Counted from the first letter of the stretch, positions 8,244 through 16,769 are shown. The stretch is 27,971 bases of DNA from Bacillota bacterium (GCA_012727835.1 JAAYGE010000056.1:1-27971), one strand, 5' to 3'. Notes: generated from the sequence alone by a model not told the origin. Numbers and translations: made by a program.

Positions 8244-8792
8244 TTATAAGCGTTTAGCCATAAAGATATCTGGTTTCCCGAAACCGTTGGCATCAGGGAT
8301 AATGCCAACCACTTTGTAGCCTAGTTTTCTATAGAAGGCGCTAGGGTGGTTATTTATACTTTCCAGCCGGAGGGCGTGCTCCAGCGGGTTCGGGTATACG
8401 TCTACTCCGCCGATATTGGTTTGGTTATCTACGTCATCGCAGCCCAGGTACACGGTGATAGCCCCCCGCTGCCGCAGCTGTGCTTCCAATTCTGCCACCA
8501 ACTTGCGGCCAATCCCTCGGCGGCGCTGATCAGCCCTTACTACCAGCGGATGCAACTCATAGGCGTGCCCCCGATAGGTGGGTATGGCACCTATCCAGCC
8601 CAGGACTTGATCCTTTCCAGCTAAGGCAATCAAATTGATCCTCTCCTCCCGCAAAGATTCCAGAACCTCATCCCGGGCTTCTTCTAAGGTGGGGTATCCA
8701 TCCTCCTTAGGGAAGGCCTGATGTAGCATGACCGCCAATTGCTCTCTGATCTCCTCCCGATCAATAGTGTGTAAATGAACAATTCTCATCAT
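8244..8792 (-). CDS. GNAT N-acetyltransferase, AAC(6')-like
   Basis: The product is 182 residues, starting at the first of two adjacent ATG codons behind AGGAGGG. The core GNAT fold is clear: strand 4 YELHPLVVRADQ, the acetyl-CoA pyrophosphate loop QRRRGIGRKLV, and the C-terminal HPSAFYRKLGYKVVG. The segment LGCDDVDNQTNIGGVDVYPNPLEHA and the ending PDANGFGKPDIFMAKRL resemble a subgroup often annotated as aminoglycoside 6'-N-acetyltransferase. That label comes from family similarity only and does not show resistance; the real acceptor may be a small amine or a protein. It is convergent to the broken GNAT gene and has its own terminator. Confidence 0.88.
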   Translation of the reverse strand: MMRIVHLHTIDREEIREQLAVMLHQAFPKEDGYPTLEEARDEVLESLREERINLIALAGKDQVLGWIGAIPTYRGHAYELHPLVVRADQRRRGIGRKLVAELEAQLRQRGAITVYLGCDDVDNQTNIGGVDVYPNPLEHALRLESINNHPSAFYRKLGYKVVGIIPDANGFGKPDIFMAKRL

Positions 8793-8879
8793 TGTGCCCT
8801 CCTAAAATAGTAAAGTTAGTCAAATGGCCTACAAAGAGGCTTTTTTATTTGTTATGTATCTATAAGCATATGTTATATA

Positions 8880-8908
8880 TTGATTAAATATCATAAATGT
8901 AATAGACT
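8880..8908 (+). promoter_or_regulatory. Candidate promoter of the DUF364-ABC-ProA-like operon
   Basis: TTGATT (8880-8885) and TAGACT (8903-8908) are 17 bases apart inside a very AT-rich 160-base spacer, about 50 bases before the first gene of the operon. A short inverted repeat, TGAT-5-ATCA, overlaps the -35 region and could be a regulator site, but it is too short to name one. Confidence 0.4.
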
Positions 8909-8961
8909 GCTAAAGGTGGCTTAATATATTTTTCACAAGCGAGGCGAGACAGGTGCGATTG

Positions 8962-9735
8962 ATGGAAAGGGTGTTGAAGGAGGCATATCCGCATTTACAG
9001 GGGCTAACAGTTGTTGATGGTGTAATAGGTATTTCCTTTGTAGGCGTTCAACTTAGCAACGGTAGATGTCATTATGTGTATCTAATGCGCGAGGCCATCC
9101 CCTCTGGGGACATGATCTTTCAATATGGCTTACAGATGATTGGCATGGATGCCTGGGAGGTAGCCCAATGGGCCTTAACCGGTGCTGAAGACGTGCAGCG
9201 GGGCTTAGGAGTGGCTGCTTTAAATGCAGCTTCACCCTATTATACTCCCAACCAGCGAAGCACCGAAGATTTCTATAGCAACATTCAACCCGATGATACC
9301 TTAGGACTAATCGGTTATATGCCACCGGTGTTCCAGTCGTTAGGCGATAAAGTGAAGCAGATATATTGCTTTGATCGAGCCATTGAGATGCAGGGGACGG
9401 TAGAAAATGCTCAAGTATATCCCATATCCAAGCAGGCCGAACTTCTGCCTCTCTGCGATAAGGTGATCATTTCCGCAACGACTATGATTAATCATACCAC
9501 GGAACAGATTATAGCCATGTGTACTAAGGCTATTGATATCCAGCTTTCCGGCTTTTCCTTACCCTACTACCCGGAGGCCTATCGCGATAGTGGCTTAACC
9601 GCCCTCGGCACCCTGTCATTCAATGAGCGTAGCCATGAGCTTATTAAACTGGCATCGTTGGGGGCCGGCCGGATGCAAATGCGTCAGTATACTATTGGCC
9701 AATTTTGTCGGCTGCGTCCCCCTTTTAGCCGCTAG
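8962..9735 (+). CDS. DUF4213/DUF364 family protein (putative metal-chelation domain), first gene of ABC operon
   Basis: The product is 257 residues. I place the start at ATG 8962, six bases after AGGTG; a GTG at 8953 is also possible. The N-terminal 90 or so residues (VVDGVIGISFVGVQLSNG) match the enolase-N-like DUF4213 part. The remainder (DTLGLIGYMPPVFQSLGDKVKQIYCFDR, then SATTMINHTTEQII) matches the Rossmann-like DUF364 part. The family was proposed from structure to act in heavy-metal chelation; no reaction is established. It is 27 bases upstream of an ABC importer's binding-protein gene and is clearly co-transcribed with it. I infer a role in handling the imported ligand or a metal bound to it. 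Confidence 0.78.
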   Translation: MERVLKEAYPHLQGLTVVDGVIGISFVGVQLSNGRCHYVYLMREAIPSGDMIFQYGLQMIGMDAWEVAQWALTGAEDVQRGLGVAALNAASPYYTPNQRSTEDFYSNIQPDDTLGLIGYMPPVFQSLGDKVKQIYCFDRAIEMQGTVENAQVYPISKQAELLPLCDKVIISATTMINHTTEQIIAMCTKAIDIQLSGFSLPYYPEAYRDSGLTALGTLSFNERSHELIKLASLGAGRMQMRQYTIGQFCRLRPPFSR

Positions 9736-9762
9736 GCTTGAATGAAAAAGAGGAGGAAGATT

Positions 9763-11376
9763 ATGCGATTACATAGGTTCTTTTCACGGACACTCATAAT
9801 GGTTTTGGTTGCGAGCTTGATGCTTACCTTAGTCGGCTGTGTCGACAATGGTCCCAATACGGGAGAGGAACGCGTTCTGAAAATGGATTTCTCCGGTAAC
9901 ATGGGGTTCCCGGCTATGTACACCACCGCCAGTAACGGCCCTGGTTATGTGGTTATGCATTATATGTTTGACACGCTGGTTTGGAAAGATGACCAGGGTG
10001 AAGTGAACTTGTTAGCCGAAAGCTACTCCCTTTCCGATGACTCCCTTGTCTACACTTTCAAATTACGTGACGGCGTAAAATTCCACGACGGAACACCTTT
10101 TACGGCTGAAGATGTTAAATTCACCTTCGACTATACTAAGGAACATCCCTATCAATGGACGTCTACAAGCATGGTTAAAGAAGTTCGGGTGGTAGACGAT
10201 TTAACCGTAGAAATAGAGCTGGAAAATCCCTACGTGCCTTTTATTACTGACGTGGCCGGCAACTTGCCCATCTTACCCAAGCACATCTTCGAGAATGTGG
10301 AGGATCCCACCACCTATACGGAAGAAGATGCTCTCATTGGTACCGGGCCCTTCAAGCTGGAAAGCTATGATCCGGATGCGGCCGTATATGTTTTTGTCAA
10401 GAACCCGGACTACTACTACGGTGAAGTGCAAGTCGATAAGCTGATTTTGGCCTCCTACTCCAATCCTAAGGAAGCCTTATTGGCAGGGGAAATTCATGCC
10501 GCCAGCCTGAGCTATCCAGAGGCTGTATCGCTTAAGGATCATGAGAAAATGACCTTTATTGAAGGCCAGAGTATCCAGATAGGCCGCTTGTTCTTCAATT
10601 TCGCCGACCCGGCCCTAGCCGTGAAGGAAATTCGGCAAGCCATTTCTTACTCCATTGATCGGGAAGCAATTGTGGAGCGAGCGCTGGATGGCTCGGCCAT
10701 ACCAGGCACCGCCGGCTTTGTTCATCCCGATTCACCTTGGTACAACCCCGATATCCGGGTGTACAACTATGACGTGGACAAAGCTAAAGAGTTGATGGCT
10801 TCCGTCGGTGCCGTCGATACCGATGGCGATGGCATTGCTGAGTATCAGGGGCAGAAGCTGTCCTACGAGTTGTTAGTAGGTGATAAGCATACCAAGGTTA
10901 GTGAGATGATCGTTTCTTACTTGCAGGATATCGGCATTGAATGTGTTGTTAAAGTGGCAGAAGATAGCACGGTTAAGAGCAATATCTCCGAAGGCAAGTT
11001 CGAAATTGCTTTCAATAGACACGGCACTTTCGGTGGTGACCCCAAGTATATGGCTTGCTTAGCAACCAACACGGCCGGCGCCATTAAGGTGTCCATCCCC
11101 GGAGGTAAGAGATGGCAGAATATAGAGTTCGATGAGCTGTTCTATGCCTCTTTGCAGGAGCCGAACAAGGAAGCTAGGCAGGCGTTGTTAGATAGGTGTC
11201 AAGAAATCGTGGCGGAAGAGTTGCCTACTCTAGCCATTTACTTCCCGGTTAATGCGGCTGTATACAACCATACCGTGTTTGATGGTTTCTACTTTACCCC
11301 CGATGGTATCGGCAGCGGTATTCCCTTTATTTACAACAAACTGTGTCTAATTAGTGGGCGCTGGCAGGGCAAGTAG
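9763..11376 (+). CDS. ABC importer substrate-binding lipoprotein (SBP_bac_5, peptide/nickel type)
   Basis: The product is 537 residues. The start at 9763 is set by AGGAGG six bases upstream and gives a proper lipoprotein signal: basic N-terminus, hydrophobic core, and lipobox LVGC with lipidated Cys26. The mature part is a cluster-C binding protein (LAESYSLSDDSLVYTFKLRDGVKFHDGTPFTAEDV is the family hallmark, ending with the YNYDVDKAKELM region). A DTDGDG loop at about residue 352 resembles a calcium-binding turn. The family binds oligopeptides, nickel or cobalt chelates, opines and other solutes, so the ligand is not predictable. The protein sits on the outer face of the membrane and feeds the permeases encoded next. 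Confidence 0.93.
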   Translation: MRLHRFFSRTLIMVLVASLMLTLVGCVDNGPNTGEERVLKMDFSGNMGFPAMYTTASNGPGYVVMHYMFDTLVWKDDQGEVNLLAESYSLSDDSLVYTFKLRDGVKFHDGTPFTAEDVKFTFDYTKEHPYQWTSTSMVKEVRVVDDLTVEIELENPYVPFITDVAGNLPILPKHIFENVEDPTTYTEEDALIGTGPFKLESYDPDAAVYVFVKNPDYYYGEVQVDKLILASYSNPKEALLAGEIHAASLSYPEAVSLKDHEKMTFIEGQSIQIGRLFFNFADPALAVKEIRQAISYSIDREAIVERALDGSAIPGTAGFVHPDSPWYNPDIRVYNYDVDKAKELMASVGAVDTDGDGIAEYQGQKLSYELLVGDKHTKVSEMIVSYLQDIGIECVVKVAEDSTVKSNISEGKFEIAFNRHGTFGGDPKYMACLATNTAGAIKVSIPGGKRWQNIEFDELFYASLQEPNKEARQALLDRCQEIVAEELPTLAIYFPVNAAVYNHTVFDGFYFTPDGIGSGIPFIYNKLCLISGRWQGK

Positions 11377-11398
11377 ATAGTTAAGCAACGGGAGCGAT

Positions 11399-11436
11399 AA
11401 AGGGAAGGGTGAAATGCTCTTCCCTTTGTTTTCTCT
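11399..11436 (+). terminator. Leaky terminator between the binding protein and permease genes
   Basis: AAAGGGAAG (11399-11407) pairs with CTTCCCTTT (11419-11427), extended inward by weaker pairs, and is followed by GTTTTCTCT. In the same operon all other gaps are shorter than 30 bases. The hairpin probably lets the binding protein be made in excess over the membrane and ATPase subunits. Confidence 0.75.
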
Positions 11437-11455
11437 AGTTTAAGGAGGGCGGTTA

Positions 11456-12418
11456 ATGAGGCGGAACTCGGTTTTGCGTCTAATACTTAGATATATCTTG
11501 TACCTGCTGGTGGCAATCCTTGTCAGCTTCGCCTTGCCGCGGCTGATACCGGGTAATCCGCTTTTCCTGCTAGCAGGTGACCACGGGATAGATGTGCCTA
11601 GTAATTTGCTAAAGCAGTTTGAAGCCTACTATGCTCCCGATTTACCCATAGTGGAACAATTCTTCCTTTATCTGAGGAACCTGGCCAAGTTCGATCTGGG
11701 CTATTCGTTTTACTATAAGACCCCTGTCATTACGCGCATTTTGGGGGCCTTCAAATGGACAATGATTTTATCTGTTCCCGCCTTGCTCATTAGTACCATG
11801 CTTGCCATTGGCCTAGGGGTGCGGATGGGATTAGCCCCAAAGGGCCGCGGCGCCTCCCTTCTGCCGCCCCTGCTGGCAATCCAAGCCGTGCCGACTGTTC
11901 TGATAGCAGCCCTAGGCCAAATTCTATTGGGTTATAAGCTGCGAGTTTTTCCTGCCAGCGGCGCTTATACCCCTGGTATGACTCCCCACTCACCCGGTTA
12001 TGCGTTGGATGTTTTGGCCCATCTTCTGTTGCCGTTAATCATCTTAATCATCGCTGAGATTCCTTCCACGGCTATTTTTGCCTATAACAGTACGCTACGC
12101 ATTAAACAAGAGCAGTATGTAACCTTTGCTAAATATCTAGGCATTGACCATAGAGATGTGAGGCGAGAATTCATTATCAAGAACATCTTGCCAGAGATGT
12201 TAGGTAAATTAAGTATCCAAGCAATCATGTGTGTGGCCGGATCTCTTTTTGTTGAGGCTGTTTTCTCTTATCCCGGTCTAGGAACGCTTTTGAAACAGGC
12301 AACCAGCTATCGGGATTACCCCCTTATGCAGGGTATTTTACTCATGTCTTGTCTTTACGGCATAGGGATAAATTTTATCTTTGAATTCATCCTCCACCGA
12401 TACACACGCTTTAGATAA
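11456..12418 (+). CDS. ABC importer permease, DppB/NikB type
   Basis: The product is 320 residues with about six transmembrane segments. It begins with the typical DppB N-terminus (RLILRYILYLLVAILVSFALPRLIPGNP), in which the PGNP motif marks the end of TM1. The coupling region lies around STLRIKQEQYVTFAKYLGI, and the family ending PLMQGILLMSCLYGIGINFIFEFILHRYTR follows. The start is behind TAAGGAGGG. It partners the DppC-type permease encoded 12 bases downstream to form the membrane channel of the importer. Confidence 0.92.
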   Translation: MRRNSVLRLILRYILYLLVAILVSFALPRLIPGNPLFLLAGDHGIDVPSNLLKQFEAYYAPDLPIVEQFFLYLRNLAKFDLGYSFYYKTPVITRILGAFKWTMILSVPALLISTMLAIGLGVRMGLAPKGRGASLLPPLLAIQAVPTVLIAALGQILLGYKLRVFPASGAYTPGMTPHSPGYALDVLAHLLLPLIILIIAEIPSTAIFAYNSTLRIKQEQYVTFAKYLGIDHRDVRREFIIKNILPEMLGKLSIQAIMCVAGSLFVEAVFSYPGLGTLLKQATSYRDYPLMQGILLMSCLYGIGINFIFEFILHRYTRFR

Positions 12419-12430
12419 GGAGGGCGAAGG

Positions 12431-13243
12431 GTGAACGAGTTACGCGCAAGAATTGTCAAACTTCCGCTCTACAAGAAGGTATGCCTAGCCATACTGGCGT
12501 TGTATCTGGTGATTGCCATATTTGCACCCGCTATTATGCCCTACGCGGCCAGTGATTTTAGCCACAGGCGGTTGGCTCCCCCTGGCAGAGCCCATCTTTT
12601 AGGAACCAACGAATTGGGACATGACATATTTTCCCTTTTGATTAATGGTTTCCGAATAACTATTTCTCTAGCCTTGGTCGCCGGCTTCGCCACTACCACA
12701 TTGGGCACCGCGCTGGCCTTCATTTCCGTCTATTTTGGCGGTCTAATTGACGATACTTTGCATTTTATTGCTAACCTCTTTTTGATGGTCCCTGAATTGG
12801 TGGTTATTATGTTTGTAGCCGTGTTCGCGGCACCTACGCTTAGCAATACGGTTATAGCTATCGTCCTCTTTTCATGGGTTAGGGTTTACAAAATAGTGCG
12901 GGCCAAGCTGTTAGATTGTCTGAAAAAGGATAGAGTGATTTACACTCTCAGCCTAAAAGGTAACTTCTTGGATGTGGCCCGGGTCTTGGCGCCAGATGTT
13001 TTACCAATCTGGGGCTCCTTCTTTGTTATCCAATGTAACCGGGCGGTGATGTACGAAACGACCCTTTCATTCTTTGGAATAGGCGACCCTCTGGCCAAGC
13101 CCTGGGGAAAACTGATCAAATCGGCTATGGATTATTCCAACCTATATTACGATAACGTTTTTCTTTGGTACCTACTGCCTCCCGTTTTAGTTGTGCTCGG
13201 ATTTGTTATTTGCTTGGCCTTATTAGTGACGCAGGAGGAATAG
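12431..13243 (+). CDS. ABC importer permease, DppC/NikC type
   Basis: The product is 270 residues, starting with GTG at 12431 behind AGGAGGGCG. The N-terminal cytoplasmic stretch and TM1 lead to HLLGTNELGHDIFSLLINGFRI, the DppC hallmark (family LGTDxLGRDxxSR). The coupling helix lies around RAKLLDCLKKDRVIYTLSLKG. The C-terminal segment MYETTLSFFGIGDPLAKPWGKLI is also typical. The protein ends soon after its last TM (LALLVTQEE). The following ATPase start is 2 bases after its stop, indicating translational coupling. Confidence 0.92.
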   Translation: MNELRARIVKLPLYKKVCLAILALYLVIAIFAPAIMPYAASDFSHRRLAPPGRAHLLGTNELGHDIFSLLINGFRITISLALVAGFATTTLGTALAFISVYFGGLIDDTLHFIANLFLMVPELVVIMFVAVFAAPTLSNTVIAIVLFSWVRVYKIVRAKLLDCLKKDRVIYTLSLKGNFLDVARVLAPDVLPIWGSFFVIQCNRAVMYETTLSFFGIGDPLAKPWGKLIKSAMDYSNLYYDNVFLWYLLPPVLVVLGFVICLALLVTQEE

Positions 13244-13245
13244 GC

Positions 13246-13881
13246 ATGTTAGTGTTGGAGCAGGCCTGTATTCAATATCCTGGCTTAAGTATCGATTATC
13301 CCGATATACATATAAAGCCCTATGAATTTGTCGGTATTGCCGGTAAGAGCGGTTGTGGCAAAACCAGTTTGCTGGAAGCGCGCTTCGGTATCAATTTTGC
13401 CGGGACTTTCCACTATGCCAAAGCTCAGTTGGCAGGCCAGGACTTAGTCGCATTGGGTGAGAGAAAACGACGCTGGGTGAGCTACTGTCCGCAGTTTTCA
13501 CAAAATGCCCTCAACCCCCGCTTGACCATGGAGCAACACTTGCTATTAACGCTAAAGGGTAACGATTTGCCCTACGATCCGGTACATATTGAAAGGCTGT
13601 TGCAGCAACTAAAATTATCTACCGATCTATTAGGGCGATATCCCAGCATGTTATCGGGTGGGCAAAAACAACGTTTTGTTCTGTTTTTTTGTGCTGTAAA
13701 GCAACCTCGGCTACTGGTGTTAGATGAGCCCTCGTCGGCCATCGACCTTATCACCTTGCGCTCGCTGGTGGAATTCTTGTCTCAGATGCGGGGCCAAACG
13801 ACTGTCCTGATGGTTGCCCACAACTGGGCCTTGCTGCGCCGTGTAGCTGACCGCCTAATACTGTTATCGGGGGAGAGGTAG
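13246..13881 (+). CDS. ABC importer ATPase 1 (DppD/NikD-like), short form
   Basis: The product is 211 residues. ATG 13246 is behind AGGAGG with seven bases of spacing; an upstream open frame only overlaps the permease gene. Motifs are Walker A GKSGCGKT, Q-loop SYCPQFSQ, signature LSGGQKQR, Walker B LLVLDEP and H-loop VAHN. The protein ends about 20 residues after the H-loop and lacks the C-terminal oligopeptide-type domain (often Cys-rich) present in most DppD/OppD proteins, which run to about 320 residues. It is therefore a minimal ATPase, as in some metal/opine importers. It partners the ATPase encoded 2 bases downstream. Confidence 0.9.
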   Translation: MLVLEQACIQYPGLSIDYPDIHIKPYEFVGIAGKSGCGKTSLLEARFGINFAGTFHYAKAQLAGQDLVALGERKRRWVSYCPQFSQNALNPRLTMEQHLLLTLKGNDLPYDPVHIERLLQQLKLSTDLLGRYPSMLSGGQKQRFVLFFCAVKQPRLLVLDEPSSAIDLITLRSLVEFLSQMRGQTTVLMVAHNWALLRRVADRLILLSGER

Positions 13882-13883
13882 AA

Positions 13884-14672
13884 ATGCTGGAGTTAAGGCA
13901 TATCAGTAAGGCCTATGGTAATAACCAGGTGCTACAAGACATCAACCTTAATTGTTCTGCCGGTGAAAGCTTGGTGTTGGTGGGGGAAAGCGGTAGCGGC
14001 AAGACTACAATTGCTAAAGTTATCGCGGGCATGGAAAAGCCCGACACCGGGGAGGTGAACTTGGCCGGGCGTCCTTTAGCGGGCAGCTTCCGGCAGCGCT
14101 CCTTCGCCGATTGCGCCCGTATTCAATATATCTTTCAAGATCCCTACAGTGTGCTAGAGCCGAAGTTTACAGTAGAAAAAGTGTTTGCGGAAACAGAACG
14201 TATTTGTCGGCGTAACCGCTGGCCGTATACGCCGGGACGAGAGGCTTTGAGCTACGTGGATGCAAGTTTGGTTCCCTATCTAGATAAGCCGGTGGGGGAG
14301 CTATCCGGTGGGCAGCGACAGAAGGTTTGTATCGCTCGTGCACTGATTCCTAATCCTCAGGTGATGATTGCCGATGAAGCCACGTCCATGTTGGATAGGC
14401 AAAGCACCCTAGATATTTTTGATCTCTTACATCGCATCAAAGCCGATAGGGGCATTGTGCTCATTATGATCATGCATGACTTAGATTTTTCCTATGATAA
14501 GTGGGACAGAATTGCGGTTCTAGCGGCAGGAAAGTTGGTCGAGGAGTTACACTTTGCCGACTTTTATATGCAAGCCCGGCACGGATACAGCAAAGAATTG
14601 ATTGCGGCTTATAGATTTTTTCTGGAGGCGAGAGCGGATGAGGAAGGTAGAACAGCAGGCGATTGCGGCTAA
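13884..14672 (+). CDS. ABC importer ATPase 2 (DppF/NikE-like)
   Basis: The product is 262 residues. It begins MLELRHISKAYGNNQVL with Walker [10 protein letters not shown]-loop YIFQDPYSVLEP, signature LSGGQRQK, Walker B VMIADEATSMLD and H-loop IMHD. The Walker B element has DEAT in place of DEPT/DEPV. Like ATPase 1 it lacks an extended C-terminal domain, matching NikE-sized proteins. The last 35 bases overlap the start of the ProA-like gene in another frame, so both are translated from one transcript. Confidence 0.92.
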   Translation: MLELRHISKAYGNNQVLQDINLNCSAGESLVLVGESGSGKTTIAKVIAGMEKPDTGEVNLAGRPLAGSFRQRSFADCARIQYIFQDPYSVLEPKFTVEKVFAETERICRRNRWPYTPGREALSYVDASLVPYLDKPVGELSGGQRQKVCIARALIPNPQVMIADEATSMLDRQSTLDIFDLLHRIKADRGIVLIMIMHDLDFSYDKWDRIAVLAAGKLVEELHFADFYMQARHGYSKELIAAYRFFLEARADEEGRTAGDCG

Positions 14673-15888
14673 GGCAGCCGCACGGGAGCTGGCATTAAAG
14701 CCGGCAGTTCAGCGCACTGCAGTATTGAAGCGAGCGGCTATTTTAATACGGCAGCACGTAGATGGCATTTTGCAAGCTAATCAGTTAGATTTACAGCTGG
14801 CCCAGCAGAAAGGTTTAGATTTAACACGCCAAGGGATACTGGCCCTAAAGTCGGCCGACGATGTGGAAGCCATGGCCTTTAGTTTAGAGCGTATGGCCAA
14901 TCATGACGATGCAGTAAACCGGGTTTGCCAGAGCTATCATGAGCCTAGCGGCCTGAGACGAGAGCAGCGTCTGGTACCCTTAGGCGTTGTGACTATGGTT
15001 TATGAGGCTCGCCCATCGGTGGTTTGTGACAGTGCGGGGATCTGTCTGAGGACGGCCAACGCTCTGCTCCTGTGCTGCAGCCACTATAGTGTAAATACGG
15101 ATACGGTGATCGTTGATCTGATCAGACGAGCTCTGGTGGAGAAAGGGTTGTCCGCCGATTGCATCCAGCTGGTCACGCAGGAGGGTTTTGAAGCTACCTA
15201 CTGGTTGAGCCAGGCCGAGAAATATGTCTCACTACTCATCTTGCGGGGCGGCTATGCTGCCAGTGCCGCCATTCGCCGGCAGGCCACAGTCCCTGTGCTG
15301 GTTGCCGGTCCTGGCAATTGCCACATCTTTATTGATGCCAGTGCCCCTTATCAAATGACGCTGGATATCGTCCGCAACAGCAAGGTGCCTCGTCCCTTAG
15401 CTTGCAATGCGGCGGAAACGTTGCTGGTGCACGCTGCTTGGGCGGAAGAGTTCTTAAGTGACTTGCTGGCCCAGCTAGAGGCAGAGGGGATGGCTTTGCG
15501 AGGGTGTAGCCGGGCCCTCAAATATGCGGAATCAATGCAGCCAGCAGTAGAGAGCGATTGGGAAGTTGAATTCTTTGCTCCTGTGTTGGCAGTAAAAATA
15601 GTTGACGATTTAGATGCGGCTATTGATCACATCAACACCTATCGTACACCCCATACGGAGTGCATTATCACCGCGGACCAGCAGAATGCAGAGCGTTTCC
15701 TGCTGGAGGTGGAGGCCAACGTGGCCTGTTTAAATGCCTCTACCCGTCTTACCGACGGCATCCAATTCGGCTATGGCGGAGAAATGGGTATCAGTACCCA
15801 ATTTCTGCCCTGCGGTGGTCCCATCGGCCCCCAACACCTGTTAAGGCGCAAGTTTTTTCTCTATGGCAGTGGCCATTTACGCCAGTAG
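14638..15888 (+). CDS. Divergent ProA-like (gamma-glutamyl phosphate reductase family) dehydrogenase
   Basis: The product is 416 residues, the usual ProA length. ATG 14638 follows GGAGG by nine bases. True ProA reduces gamma-glutamyl phosphate with NADPH to glutamate 5-semialdehyde. Conserved here: GVVTMVYEARPSV, GPGNCHIFID, the catalytic Cys256 in CNAAETLLVH, and NASTRLTDGIQFGYGGEMGIST. Not conserved: the segment that is normally ILRGGSEA reads LLLCCSHYS (residues 143-151), the PRGG motif reads LRGG, and GTGHSE reads RTPHTE. There are unusually many cysteines. No proB is near. It overlaps the ABC ATPase gene, so it probably acts on something linked to the imported solute. Plain proline synthesis remains possible but less likely. 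Confidence 0.85.
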   Translation: MRKVEQQAIAAKAAARELALKPAVQRTAVLKRAAILIRQHVDGILQANQLDLQLAQQKGLDLTRQGILALKSADDVEAMAFSLERMANHDDAVNRVCQSYHEPSGLRREQRLVPLGVVTMVYEARPSVVCDSAGICLRTANALLLCCSHYSVNTDTVIVDLIRRALVEKGLSADCIQLVTQEGFEATYWLSQAEKYVSLLILRGGYAASAAIRRQATVPVLVAGPGNCHIFIDASAPYQMTLDIVRNSKVPRPLACNAAETLLVHAAWAEEFLSDLLAQLEAEGMALRGCSRALKYAESMQPAVESDWEVEFFAPVLAVKIVDDLDAAIDHINTYRTPHTECIITADQQNAERFLLEVEANVACLNASTRLTDGIQFGYGGEMGISTQFLPCGGPIGPQHLLRRKFFLYGSGHLRQ

Positions 15889-15901
15889 GCGTAGGCCCTG
15901 C

Positions 15902-16660
15902 CTATTCTTTTATGATGGCGCAGGGCCCGGCGACAACACATTTGCCGCAGACGTCGCATCTTCCCATGTCGGTAAAGGCTCCCGCGTTCTCCAGAAGGCG
16001 GGCATGGCAGGTAAATTTTTCGAAGCTATCAACCCCTAGGGCATTTACGGGGCAGACGGCGATGCAGTCCAGACAGCTACCATCTTGGTAATAGAGACAG
16101 TACTCGTCCTGGGGGCGGGTGTCGGGTGTGATTTCTGCTTCGATAAAGACGCTGCCATATCTACCGGCACAGCCTACGGGGGTGATCAGCATTCGATTGA
16201 CGCCAAATCTGCCCAAGCCGGCAATATAGGCCGCACTTCTGTGGGACCAGCCGGCCTGAAGAGTGCTCTCGTCGTAGGTGTGCGTAGCCCTGACAGTGGC
16301 CGCCCCGATCCCCTTGCTCTGTAAAAAGTCAATTATCTCTTCGGAAATGTGGTTTATAAGCTTATTGGCTTCTACATAGGACTCGGCCCAGGCGGGCGAA
16401 GGACGGTCTTGCCCGCGGTTGCTCAACACCACTTGTTCAGAAAAGGGGATGAAAAAGGAGACGATGGTTTTTGCCTGCGGCAGAATATCCTGGGGGCGCA
16501 GATGCCAGGGACCAACAATTTCTGTTAGTTGTCCATAGCAAGGATCATCAGCAGCCGAAAAACCCACCAAGGGTTGGCGGAAAAGTTCCGGACGTTGCGA
16601 TTTAGATACAGCGGTGGAAATAAGCTCCATAATCTCGCTTCGCAGATTCAATCCTTTCAA
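15902..16660 (-). CDS. QueG-like double [4Fe-4S] protein (epoxyqueuosine reductase-related)
   Basis: The product is 252 residues. TTG 16660 has AAGGAG eight bases upstream; a GTG further out overlaps that site and cannot be the start. The N-terminal part (PWHLRPQDILPQAKTIVSFFIPF, then the GWSHRSAAYIAGLGRFG region) matches the cobalamin-binding-type fold of QueG relatives. The C-terminal ferredoxin module has cysteines 188, 196, 199, 203 (CxxCxxxCP) and 235, 238, 241, 247. True QueG proteins are longer, about 350-380 residues, with HEAT-like C-terminal repeats missing here. This is therefore a shorter paralog, common in anaerobes, with unknown substrate. It is convergent to the ProA-like gene with only a 13-base gap. 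Confidence 0.82.
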   Translation of the reverse strand: MKGLNLRSEIMELISTAVSKSQRPELFRQPLVGFSAADDPCYGQLTEIVGPWHLRPQDILPQAKTIVSFFIPFSEQVVLSNRGQDRPSPAWAESYVEANKLINHISEEIIDFLQSKGIGAATVRATHTYDESTLQAGWSHRSAAYIAGLGRFGVNRMLITPVGCAGRYGSVFIEAEITPDTRPQDEYCLYYQDGSCLDCIAVCPVNALGVDSFEKFTCHARLLENAGAFTDMGRCDVCGKCVVAGPCAIIKE

Positions 16661-16740
16661 TTTGTTCACTCCTTAGTTTGCCTATTGGTCCCTCAAGCTT
16701 TCGCTAAGCCCCATCCGATACCCTCTATGAAAACACTTTA

Positions 16741-16769
16741 TTGCATACTTTTGGGTATAGATTTATAAT
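16741..16769 (+). promoter_or_regulatory. Strong sigma-A type promoter for leucine dehydrogenase
   Basis: TTGCAT (16741-16746) and a consensus TATAAT (16764-16769) are separated by exactly 17 bases. The gene begins 50 bases after the -10, leaving a short leader with two AG-rich sites (AAAGGAG near 16789 and AAAGGAGG at 16804-16811). The second is the ribosome binding site. Confidence 0.75.

Noticed and set aside
8826..8851. Terminator-like GCCT-AGGC hairpin with a T6 tail before the DUF364 operon
   Set aside because: A four-base-pair stem is too short, and no transcript is expected to end there.
8860..8910. Fur or NikR box upstream of the DUF364 operon
   Set aside because: Only a 4-bp inverted repeat (TGAT-5-ATCA) is present in AT-rich DNA; this is too weak to name a regulator despite the tempting metal context.
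15886..15911. Terminator between the ProA-like and QueG-like genes
   Set aside because: The only hairpin (TAGGC/GCCTA) has five base pairs; the following TTCTTTT is suggestive but the stem is too weak to call.
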